Shown here in pieces: positions 7,653 to 14,735 of a stretch of 64,000 bases of DNA. A program made the position numbers and the translations under genes. The notes beneath the pieces are model-generated. The model saw nothing but the letters and a program-made list of their open reading frames with translations. It had not been told where the DNA came from and did not search any database. The DNA lies in assembly GCA_947482825.1 (NCBI GenBank), contig CANKMT010000004.1:1-64000 (forward strand). The letters run 5' to 3'. Position 1 is the first letter of the stretch. Every line of letters starts with the position of its first letter. The stretch is from Betaproteobacteria bacterium. Lineage in GTDB: Bacteria; Pseudomonadota; Gammaproteobacteria; Burkholderiales; SG8-39.

Positions 7653-8146
7653 CGCAGGCTCTCACCACCGAGTGCGCTCAGACATTGCTCGTGCGGGAAG
7701 CCCTCCTCCTGGATCAGCGCCGCTGGGACGACTGGCTCGCGATGTACGACGCCGCGGCGGTGTTCTGGGTGCCGAGCTGGCGCGACGACGAGGCGCAAGT
7801 CGAGGATCCAAATCGCGAAGTTTCGCTGATCTATCACGAAGGCCGCGCCGTCCTCGAAGACCGCGTATGGCGACTGGGGAGCGGCCGCTCGGCGGCTTCG
7901 ACCCCGATCCTGCGCACGGCACACTCGGTGACCGGCGCTGTGCTCGAAGGCGACCCGTCATCGCCCACGGTGCACGCGAGCTGGACCTGCCACGTCTACG
8001 ACCCCAAGCACCGCAAGCAGCACGTCTTTTTCGGTCGCTACGAGATGACCTACAAGGCGGGGGACGCCGGCTGGCGGGTCGCGAAGAAAAAAATCCTGCT
8101 GCTGAACGACTACATTCCAACGATGATCGACTTCTACTGCATCTGA
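7649..8146 (+). CDS. Aromatic ring-hydroxylating dioxygenase beta subunit
   Basis: 165 residues, the typical length for the small structural subunit of ring-hydroxylating dioxygenases (SnoaL-like cone fold). It begins with the family's EALLLDQRRWDDWLAMY pattern and contains VFWVPSWRDD. The GTG start overlaps the alpha-subunit stop (GTGA), which fixes the start and supports stoichiometric co-translation. It has no catalytic metal and stabilises the alpha3beta3 oxygenase. It ends 15 bases before a convergent Bug gene, so the operon is SDR-alpha-beta only. Expected to act in the cytoplasm on a benzoate-, toluate- or anthranilate-type acid. Confidence 0.88.
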   Translation: MTQALTTECAQTLLVREALLLDQRRWDDWLAMYDAAAVFWVPSWRDDEAQVEDPNREVSLIYHEGRAVLEDRVWRLGSGRSAASTPILRTAHSVTGAVLEGDPSSPTVHASWTCHVYDPKHRKQHVFFGRYEMTYKAGDAGWRVAKKKILLLNDYIPTMIDFYCI

Positions 8147-8161
8147 ATCCCGACTTGCCGC

Positions 8162-9127
8162 TCAGTTCGCGGGCTTGAGGCCGGCAGCATTCACCGCTTT
8201 CTCCCATTTACGGTACTCGGCCTGCATGAAGGCGCCGGCCTCCGCGGGCGTGTTCGCCACCGGGTCGGCCCCGAGCGCCAGCAGGCGCTGGCGGACTTCC
8301 GGTTTCTGCCAGGCCTTGGCGATCTCGGCTTGCAGCAGCGCCGTGGTCGCCGGCGGCGTGCCCTTGGGCGCGACGATCGCGAACCACGACACCGCATCGG
8401 CATCGCGGATGCCTGTCTCGGTGAGGGTCGGCACGTCGGGCAGCACACCGATGCGCGCCGGCGTGGTCGCGGCCAGCGCGCGCAGCTTGCCGCTGCGGAT
8501 ATGCGGCAGCACCGTGGGCACGTTCTGGAACATGAACTGCACCTGTCCCGCAAGGAGGTCCGCAACCGCCGGTGCCGCGCCCTTGTAGGCGACATGGACG
8601 ATCTTCGTGCCCGTTTGCGCGGCGAACAGCTCTGCGGTGAGGTGCATCGAGGTGCCTGCGCCGGGCGAGCCGTAATTGAGCGCGCCGGGTTGGCTCCGGA
8701 CGAGCGCGACGAACTCGGCCATGGAATTCGCCGGCAGCGAAGCATTGGCCACCAGCACCGACGGGATCGAGGCGAGGATCGACACCGGCGCGAAGTCGAG
8801 CGGGCGGTACGGCAGCTTCGGGTTGATGCTGCCCATGATGGCCAGCGTCGAGGCGTTGCCGAGCAGCAGCGTGTAGCCGTCCGGCGGGGCATTGGCGACG
8901 AACTCGGAGCCGATCACACCGGCCGCACCGGGCTTGTTCTCCACTACGAAGGGTTGCTTGAGCTGTTCCGTGAGGTGCTGCCCGGCGAGGCGGGCAATGA
9001 GGTCGTTCTCAGCCCCGGGCGCGTAGGAAACGATGATCCGCGCAGTGCGGTTCGGGTAGTCCTGCGCCAATGCGGCCTGCGTCGCCGCGACCGCCACGGC
9101 GCACAGCAGAATACGGATGAGTTTCAC
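8162..9127 (-). CDS. Bug family (TctC-like) periplasmic binding protein
   Basis: About 321 residues. The GTG at 9127 follows a perfect AGGAGG seven bases upstream, so it is preferred to the ORF start at 9151. Residues 1-22 form a Sec signal peptide ending ALAQ before DYPNR. Family features are VVENKPGAAGVIGSEFV near 65 and PPDGYTLLLGN, which line the carboxylate-binding Venus-flytrap cleft. Such proteins usually feed a TctAB permease; none is adjacent. It is divergent from two PuuE-like deacetylase genes and converges with the benzoate-dioxygenase-like operon. Its promoter shares an element with the Rieske gene at 5400. Ligand unknown. Confidence 0.9.
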   Translation of the reverse strand: MKLIRILLCAVAVAATQAALAQDYPNRTARIIVSYAPGAENDLIARLAGQHLTEQLKQPFVVENKPGAAGVIGSEFVANAPPDGYTLLLGNASTLAIMGSINPKLPYRPLDFAPVSILASIPSVLVANASLPANSMAEFVALVRSQPGALNYGSPGAGTSMHLTAELFAAQTGTKIVHVAYKGAAPAVADLLAGQVQFMFQNVPTVLPHIRSGKLRALAATTPARIGVLPDVPTLTETGIRDADAVSWFAIVAPKGTPPATTALLQAEIAKAWQKPEVRQRLLALGADPVANTPAEAGAFMQAEYRKWEKAVNAAGLKPAN

Positions 9128-9149
9128 GTCGTCGCCTCCTGTTCGTTGC

Positions 9150-9179
9150 AATATACAAGTACCATTATTTGCGGGTCAA
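9150..9179 (-). promoter_or_regulatory. Sigma70-type promoter for the Bug gene at 9127
   Basis: Minus-strand TTGACC, an 18-base spacer, then TATATT, about 20 bases before the GTG start region. The motif ATGGTACTTGTATATTGCAA matches the promoter at 5449-5477 except at its flanks. It lies in the 69-base divergent gap before the deacetylase gene, so any regulator bound here could affect both directions. Confidence 0.6.
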
Positions 9180-9196
9180 CGCGAGGAGCAAACCCG

Positions 9197-10162
9197 ATGC
9201 TGCAATATCGCTATCGTCCCGATGCCCCGGCAACGCGCCGCACCCGCACCGGTGCGGACCAGGCGTGGTCGGACTACTCCGCGATCATCGAGCGGCCGAA
9301 GATCACCTGGCCCGGCGGCAAGCGCGTTGCCGTATGGGTCGCCCCGAACGTGCTTTCGTGGGAATACCTGCCGCCGGCCGACCCATGGCTCGATGCGTGG
9401 GCGCGCACGCCGATCCCCGACCCGCAGGCCTATGGCCGGCAGGATTACGCGAACCGCGTGGGCTTCTGGCGCATGCTCGAAGTGCTCGACAAGCACGCCA
9501 CGCCCTGCACGGCGGTCATCAATACCGAGGCCCTGACCCGCTACCCCTCGATCCGCGATGCGCTGGTCGAGCGCAAGTGGAAGTACCTCGGCCACGGCAT
9601 CAACAACACGCGCTTCATCTTCGGCCACGACGAAGCCGCCGAGCGCGCCTACTACACCGAGATGCGCGATACGGTTGCCTCGCTCACCGGCACGCAGATG
9701 CTCGGCATGGGCGGACCCGGGCCGCAATCGGCCACCGAATCGACGCCCGACATCCTTGCGGAGATGGGATTCCTGTATCACGGCGACTGGTACCACGACG
9801 ACCAGCCGATGCCGCTACGGGTGCGCTCGGGCCGCCTGATCTCGCTCCCCTACGCGGCCGAGGTCAACGACGCGCCGTTCCTCGGCATGGCGTTCGAGAC
9901 CCAGGATTTCCTCGACGTGATCAAGCGCCAGTTCGATACGCTCTATGCCGAGGGCGAGCACAACGCACGCGTGATGTGCATCTCGATCCATCCGCAGCTG
10001 GTCGGCCAACCGCAACGCGCAAGGTACCTCGATGAGGCGCTCGAGTATGTGTTCTCGCACCCGGGGACCTGGAAGACCACCGCCGACGAGATTGCGCAGC
10101 ACTACCTTCAACACCACTACGACACCGCGTTGCGCCACCTCGATGCGCAGGTGAAGGCATGA
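9197..10162 (+). CDS. Polysaccharide deacetylase (NodB/PuuE-like) family protein
   Basis: 321 residues from the ATG behind a GAGGAGCA ribosome site; the ORF-track start at 8330 is inside the opposite Bug gene. It has the WPGGKR segment near residue 40 seen in PuuE-type members, a motif-1 region AVINTEAL, the metal-type histidines of LGHGINNTRF, and late motifs YHGDWYHDDQP and SIHPQLVGQPQR. The classical TFDD of chitooligosaccharide deacetylases is absent, so hydrolysis of a small amide or cyclic ureide, as in PuuE-type allantoinase, is more likely than polysaccharide deacetylation. No signal peptide. Coupled to a second paralogue by ATGA. Confidence 0.82.
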   Translation: MLQYRYRPDAPATRRTRTGADQAWSDYSAIIERPKITWPGGKRVAVWVAPNVLSWEYLPPADPWLDAWARTPIPDPQAYGRQDYANRVGFWRMLEVLDKHATPCTAVINTEALTRYPSIRDALVERKWKYLGHGINNTRFIFGHDEAAERAYYTEMRDTVASLTGTQMLGMGGPGPQSATESTPDILAEMGFLYHGDWYHDDQPMPLRVRSGRLISLPYAAEVNDAPFLGMAFETQDFLDVIKRQFDTLYAEGEHNARVMCISIHPQLVGQPQRARYLDEALEYVFSHPGTWKTTADEIAQHYLQHHYDTALRHLDAQVKA

Positions 10163-11073
10163 GCGCTTCCAATGCCTCCTCAACCAACCCGGCCTGGTTC
10201 CCCTCCGAGCCCATTGTCGGCCGCAAGAACATCCGGTGGCCCAACGGGGCGCGGCTCGCGTTCGGCGTTGTGGTCAGCATCGAGCAGTACGAGATGACGC
10301 AGGCCCCCGGCGCGTTCCTGCCGGTCACGCTGCCCGGCGGCATGGGCCGCGGTCCGTACCCGGATTTCCGTTCCTATTCGCTGCGCGAGTACGGCAACCG
10401 CATTGGCGTGTTCCGCGTCATGGAATCCCTTGATCGCCACGGCCTGCGCGCCACCGCCGCGATCGACGCCTCGGTGGCGACGCACAAACCGGTCATCCTG
10501 CGCGAATGCCTCAAGCGCAATTGGGAGATCGCCGCGCACGGCAATGCGGTCACGCAGGTGATCACCGCCAAGCTCGACGAGGTGGCGGAGCGCGAGCAGA
10601 TCTCGGCGGCGCTCTCAGCGCTGGAGCGCGCGACCGGCAAGCGGCCGCAGGGCTGGCACGGCCCGGAGTACGGCGAATCGGCGCGCACCCCCGGCCTGCT
10701 CGCCGAATTCGGCGTGAAGTACGTCCTCGACTGGCCGAACGACGAACTGCCCTATGCAATGAATACCCCGGCGGGGTCGCTGGTGTCGGTCCCGATGCTG
10801 GTGGATTTCGACGACGTGTTCGCTCACTGGTACCGAAAACTGCCGATGTCGCGTTGGCAAAGCTCGATCGCGGATGCGCTCGACCGGCTGTTGGAAGACG
10901 GCCAGACCCGCCCGCGCATGCTTATCGTCAACCTGCATCCGTGGCTGATCGGGCAGCCGTGGCGGATTTCTTATCTGGATGCGGTGCTGGCGGATTTGAA
11001 GCGGAGAGACGGGGTGTGGTGTGCGACTGCTGGGGAGATTGCGGAGTGCTGGGTGGTGCAGCAGGAGACCTGA
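10159..11073 (+). CDS. Polysaccharide deacetylase (NodB/PuuE-like) family protein, second copy
   Basis: 304 residues, starting in the ATGA overlap with the preceding paralogue. It shares its layout: WPNGARLAFGVVV near residue 30, AAIDASVA (motif-1 region), IAAHGNAVTQ with the metal-type histidine, WHGPEYGESARTP, and IVNLHPWLIGQPWR near the end. The two copies differ clearly in the N-terminal third and around the active site, so they may form a hetero-oligomer or act on successive substrates. It is followed by the long hairpin at 11106-11175 and a convergent Bug gene. Cytoplasmic; substrate unknown, amidohydrolase-type chemistry on a C-N bond expected. Confidence 0.82.
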   Translation: MSASNASSTNPAWFPSEPIVGRKNIRWPNGARLAFGVVVSIEQYEMTQAPGAFLPVTLPGGMGRGPYPDFRSYSLREYGNRIGVFRVMESLDRHGLRATAAIDASVATHKPVILRECLKRNWEIAAHGNAVTQVITAKLDEVAEREQISAALSALERATGKRPQGWHGPEYGESARTPGLLAEFGVKYVLDWPNDELPYAMNTPAGSLVSVPMLVDFDDVFAHWYRKLPMSRWQSSIADALDRLLEDGQTRPRMLIVNLHPWLIGQPWRISYLDAVLADLKRRDGVWCATAGEIAECWVVQQET

Positions 11074-11105
11074 TCAGGCGGCGTACCGTATTTGACTTCC
11101 CATGG

Positions 11106-11175
11106 TCTCCCTATTTTGCGAATTTCCCGCGTTTGCGCGAACGCGCAAACACAAGAAATTCGCAAAATAGGGAGA
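11106..11175. repeat. Long intergenic hairpin A (conserved core, variable arms)
   Basis: A perfect 21-base outer stem (TCTCCCTATTTTGCGAATTTC and its complement) encloses a 9-base inner stem GTTTGCGCG/CGCGCAAAC around AA. It lies between the convergent ends of the deacetylase operon and a Bug gene. Hairpin B at 52600-52666 has the same geometry and nearly the same core but different arm bases that remain complementary. There is no T tract, so an intrinsic terminator of classic type is not certain; a bidirectional terminator or a dispersed palindromic repeat are the main options. Confidence 0.85.
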
Positions 11176-11186
11176 TTGGGTTAAGG

Positions 11187-12143
11187 TCAATTCGCGCGGA
11201 AGCCTGTTTGGGCGACGACTTCCTTCCATCGCTTCCATTCCAGCGCAAGCAGCGCCCCAAAGGCCTCAGGCGTCCCAGGCGTCGGCTCGATGCTCTGGCG
11301 CGCCAGCGTCGCGCGGATTTCGGAGTCCGCAAGTGCCAGGGTGATGTCCGCATTCAGGCGCGCCACGATGTCGCCCGGCATCCCCTTCGGACCCACGATG
11401 CCGAATAGGAACTGCACATCGACGCCGTCCTGTCCCTGCTCGACGAAAGTCGGCACGTTCGGCAGCGTGGACAACCGTTTGGGCCCGGTGACCGCGAGCG
11501 CTTTCAGCGTGCCTGCCTGAACGTGCGGTTGCGGGCCGGGCATGGTGTCGAGCAGAACCTGGATCTCGCCGCCCAACAGGCCCGTGTACGCTGGCCCGCC
11601 GCCCTTGTAGGGCACGTGCACCATGTCGATGCCGGCCGCGCGCTTCAACATCTCGCCGGCAAAGTGGTGAGCGCTGCCCGGGCCGACCGAACCGAAATTC
11701 AGCTTGCCGGGATTCTTCTTCGCGTAATCGACGAATTCGGCAAGCGTCTTTGCCGGCACCGCCTGCGTGACCACCAGCACGTAAGGGCCACGCGCGATCT
11801 CGATGATCGGCGTGAACGACTGCACCGGATCGTAGGCGATGTCCTTGATCGACGCCGGGCCGACGATCAGGTTCGAGAGCACGCCGAACAGCAGCGTATA
11901 GCCGTCCGGCGCGGCGCGCGCGACCGTAGCGGCGCCGATGGTCCCAGCCGCACCCACGCGGTTCTCGACCACGACCGATTGACCGAGGCGCTTGGAGAGG
12001 ACCGCGCCGATCTGGCGCGAGATCGTGTCGGTGGCCGCACCCGGCGGGAAACCGTTCACGAGCGTCACCGGCCGAGTGGGATAGCCTTGTGCGTTCACTC
12101 CGCTGGAAAACAGGCACAGCAGGATTGCGATCCATCGTTTCAT
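11187..12143 (-). CDS. Bug family (TctC-like) periplasmic binding protein
   Basis: 318 residues from MKRWIAILL; the longer ORF-track start at 12227 lies inside the neighbouring TPP-enzyme gene. The signal peptide of about 20 residues ends NAQ before GYPTRP. Family segments NGFPPGAATDTISRQ, VVENRVGAAGTIGAA and PDGYTLLFG are present. It is the last gene of a probable operon read from 17355 (Bug, AMP ligase, Asp/Glu-racemase fold, TPP enzyme, this gene), so this cluster carries a binding protein at each end. No TctAB partner nearby. It probably binds an organic or aromatic carboxylate used by the cluster. Confidence 0.9.
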   Translation of the reverse strand: MKRWIAILLCLFSSGVNAQGYPTRPVTLVNGFPPGAATDTISRQIGAVLSKRLGQSVVVENRVGAAGTIGAATVARAAPDGYTLLFGVLSNLIVGPASIKDIAYDPVQSFTPIIEIARGPYVLVVTQAVPAKTLAEFVDYAKKNPGKLNFGSVGPGSAHHFAGEMLKRAAGIDMVHVPYKGGGPAYTGLLGGEIQVLLDTMPGPQPHVQAGTLKALAVTGPKRLSTLPNVPTFVEQGQDGVDVQFLFGIVGPKGMPGDIVARLNADITLALADSEIRATLARQSIEPTPGTPEAFGALLALEWKRWKEVVAQTGFRAN

Positions 12144-12156
12144 CGCATTACCCCGG

Positions 12157-13905
12157 CTAACTCGAGCAAACCACGTCGAGCACCGCCTGGCGGCGTTCGT
12201 CCCTGACCATGCGAATTGCACGCTCAAGCGCTGCTGGCAGTTCTGCCGAGTCGGTCACGCGCTCGCCGTAGCCGCCCGCGCACTCGACCACTTTTTCGAG
12301 TCGCAGCCGCTGGTCGAAGTAGGTCAGGGGCTCGAGCGTGCGGTTCCGCGCGGCGTGCCCTTGCGGGTAAAGATGCCTGGTGGCTGAACCGACTTCATTC
12401 CATTTCTGGTTGTCGACGATGACCGTGAGGAAAGGCGCGTCCTGCTCGAGCGCCACGTAGTGCGCTGCCACCGGCGCGCAGAACATGTACGAGCCGTCGC
12501 CTTCCACCGCGACGACCAACCGCTCGGGTGCCGCGAGCTTCGCGCCGAGCGCCGCGCCCATGCCCCAGCCGAGCCCTCCTGCCGCGCCCAGAGAAAAGTA
12601 CGAGCCTTCCCGCTCGCTTGTGTAGTGCTGCGGAGCGAACTGCGGTGCTTCGCGGATCAGGATCGCCTCTGCGCCGACCGCCTTGTCCACGCAGTGCGTG
12701 AGCCAGGCGGGATGGATGACCGATTGCTTGCGTGCCGATTCGACCTCTTGTGCGAGCGCCTTGTCTCGCGCGATTCGCGCACTCGCGACTCGTTCGCGGC
12801 GCCCGTCGATCCTTGCGGCAGCGATTTTCTCGTAGGCCGCAGAGGCGAGATCCAGCGCCCGAAGGCTCGCGGCGGCACTGCCGGTGATCCCGAGATCGCA
12901 TTCGAAGCCGCGGATCGGCATGCGTTGGAAGAGCGGATCGACGCCGATGTGAACGACCTTGGCCTCCGCGAGCGGGCGAATCTTGCTGGGAATCCACGGC
13001 ACCGCGCAATCGATCACGATCACGAGGTCTGCATTGGCGAGGAGCGGCGCCGGATCGTAGCCTGCATGCATGGGGTGGCTCGTGGGCAACGAAACGCAGC
13101 GCGGCACGTACTGCACCACCGGGACCGCCATGCGCGCCGCGAGCGAACCCAAAGCCCCCACCGCACTGCGATCGAACCCGGCGCTGGTGGTGATGATCAT
13201 CGGTCGCTCGGCCGCAGCCAGCATCGCAGCCACTCGGGAGATGGCCTCCGGATCCGGATACGGTGCGACCGGATGCGCATGCCGGTCCGCCGGCGAGTAA
13301 GTGAACTTGCCCATCGGGCTCGCCAGCACTTCGCGCGGCAACGTGAGGTAGACCGGCCCTTGGGGCGGCGCGTGCGCGATGTTGAGCGCGCGGTCGACGA
13401 CGGTTTCCAGTTGCGTGCCGTTGCGCAGCTCGTAGTCCCACTTGACCGCCTCGCGCACCATGCCGGCCTGGTCGTACATTTCCTGCGTCCAGTGGATGTG
13501 GATGTTGCGGCCGCCCTCCATGCCGGTCTCGGTGATCGGCGTGCGGCCGGCGGTGAGCAGCATCGGCACGTTGGCCTGCGCGGCATTGAGAAGGCCGCAG
13601 ATGGTGTTCGCGGTGCCGACGTTGACGTGGACCATCACCGCCTGCGCCTGACCGCTGACCATCCAGTGCCCCATCGCCATGCAGACCGCGACGTTCTCGT
13701 GGGGAACCGTGACGGGCTTGGGCACGGGCACCCCGGCCTCGACCGAGCGCACATACCCTTCGATCAGCGGCGCGAAGTCGGTGCCTGCGTTGGCGAAGAG
13801 GTTCTCGATGCCGCGGTCGGCCAACAGGCGCAGGTAGGCCTCGCCGACGGTCGCTGCTTCCACGGTGGTCCCGGCTACCGCAGGTGGAGTGACAGGGCTG
13901 TTCAT
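12157..13905 (-). CDS. Thiamine-pyrophosphate-dependent enzyme (acetolactate synthase/decarboxylase family)
   Basis: 582 residues, the full length of the POX/ALS superfamily. The start lies in an ATGA overlap with the gene upstream; the ORF-track version to 15012 includes shadows of two other genes. The N-terminal PYR domain has GVP-less FANAGTDFAPLIEGY near residue 36. The C-terminal PP domain has the TPP/Mg motif GDGSYMFCAPVAAHYV ending in the usual asparagine (VDNQKWN) near 500. The family decarboxylates 2-oxo acids or ligates acyl units. Neighbours (AMP ligase, racemase fold, two Bug proteins) suggest a 2-oxo or aryl-2-oxo acid, but neither substrate nor product is readable. Confidence 0.85.
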   Translation of the reverse strand: MNSPVTPPAVAGTTVEAATVGEAYLRLLADRGIENLFANAGTDFAPLIEGYVRSVEAGVPVPKPVTVPHENVAVCMAMGHWMVSGQAQAVMVHVNVGTANTICGLLNAAQANVPMLLTAGRTPITETGMEGGRNIHIHWTQEMYDQAGMVREAVKWDYELRNGTQLETVVDRALNIAHAPPQGPVYLTLPREVLASPMGKFTYSPADRHAHPVAPYPDPEAISRVAAMLAAAERPMIITTSAGFDRSAVGALGSLAARMAVPVVQYVPRCVSLPTSHPMHAGYDPAPLLANADLVIVIDCAVPWIPSKIRPLAEAKVVHIGVDPLFQRMPIRGFECDLGITGSAAASLRALDLASAAYEKIAAARIDGRRERVASARIARDKALAQEVESARKQSVIHPAWLTHCVDKAVGAEAILIREAPQFAPQHYTSEREGSYFSLGAAGGLGWGMGAALGAKLAAPERLVVAVEGDGSYMFCAPVAAHYVALEQDAPFLTVIVDNQKWNEVGSATRHLYPQGHAARNRTLEPLTYFDQRLRLEKVVECAGGYGERVTDSAELPAALERAIRMVRDERRQAVLDVVCSS

Positions 13906-14735
13906 CGTTTCTTTCCTTTTCCTTTGGCGCCCGGCTGGCTCAGGCCAAGTGCATCGTAGACCGCAGGCCACGGCAGGGCGAAAGTGGAGGCGCGGCTGGG
14001 CGCGGTGCCGTTGAATCGTTTCAGGTCCACGGCCATTTCCGCAGCCTTCACCGCCAGCGCCACGCTGTCCAGGACCACGGCCGGCGCAGCAGAGACCTTG
14101 AGCGCCGCGCCGAACAGCAGGCTCGGCAGGCCGCCTGCGGGAATCACGACTTCGATGCCGCGGTCGATGAGGCCGCGGATCTCTTTCGCGTACTTCGCGC
14201 CGATGGCCCTGGCCACCTTGGGGTCGCCAAAGGCAAGCACGTAGTCGTTGGCAGCCGATTCGACCGCCGAGACCGCGACCACTCGCTGCTGCAGACCATA
14301 GCGCAGCACCTGGTCCTCGTGGTACGGGATATGGATCGGGTGGATGGTCACCAGGCCGATCTTGCGCCCGAGCGTGCACGCATGGAGCATTGCGTTCTCG
14401 CCAAGACCTACTACGGGAATGTCCACCGCCGAGCGCGAGTCCCACAGGCCGGAATCCTGGAAGTGGCCGAGGATGTAGGCGTCGTAGCCGTCGCGCTCGG
14501 CGCGGATTGCGTTCTTGACTGCGTCGAGGGCGCAGCGCGTTTCTGTAATGCGGTGGCGGCGCGCCGGCGGCGACATGCCGACCACGTCGATCTGCGTACC
14601 CGGCCGGGCAACGCGATTGATGTGCTCCGAGAGGCGGTCGTGATAGGCGCGGGTCTCGTCGTGGTCGGTGAAGCTCTGATACCAGATGCGCATCGGCGCG
14701 CCCTGCACTTCGCCTTTTGCGTTCGCTTTCTTCAT
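13902..14735 (-). CDS. Asp/Glu racemase-fold protein lacking the usual catalytic cysteines
   Basis: 277 residues, starting in an ATGA overlap with the AMP ligase behind AGGAG. The fold matches hydantoin racemase/maleate isomerase: RIWYQSFTDHDETRAYHDRL at the N terminus, GYDAYILGHFQDSGL near 90, VVGLGENAMLHACTLG near 115 and EVVIPAGGLPSLL near 220. In hydantoin racemases the two catalytic cysteines fall in ACFGDPGL-type and GCAGM-type segments; here these positions read GHFQDSGL and PAGGLP. The chemistry must therefore differ or be lost. It sits between a TPP enzyme and an AMP ligase in one operon. Ends in a lysine/glycine-rich tail (KGKGKKR). Confidence 0.75.
   Translation of the reverse strand: MKKANAKGEVQGAPMRIWYQSFTDHDETRAYHDRLSEHINRVARPGTQIDVVGMSPPARRHRITETRCALDAVKNAIRAERDGYDAYILGHFQDSGLWDSRSAVDIPVVGLGENAMLHACTLGRKIGLVTIHPIHIPYHEDQVLRYGLQQRVVAVSAVESAANDYVLAFGDPKVARAIGAKYAKEIRGLIDRGIEVVIPAGGLPSLLFGAALKVSAAPAVVLDSVALAVKAAEMAVDLKRFNGTAPSRASTFALPWPAVYDALGLSQPGAKGKGKKR

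Noticed and set aside
11106-11175. attC site or REP/RAYT-type element
   Set aside because: No GTTRRRY core sites, no integron integrase, no GTAG-type REP head and no transposase in the window.
11092-11190. Longer inverted repeat TTGAC...GTCAA around hairpin A
   Set aside because: The right half overlaps the Bug stop codon and the intervening bases do not pair; judged chance.
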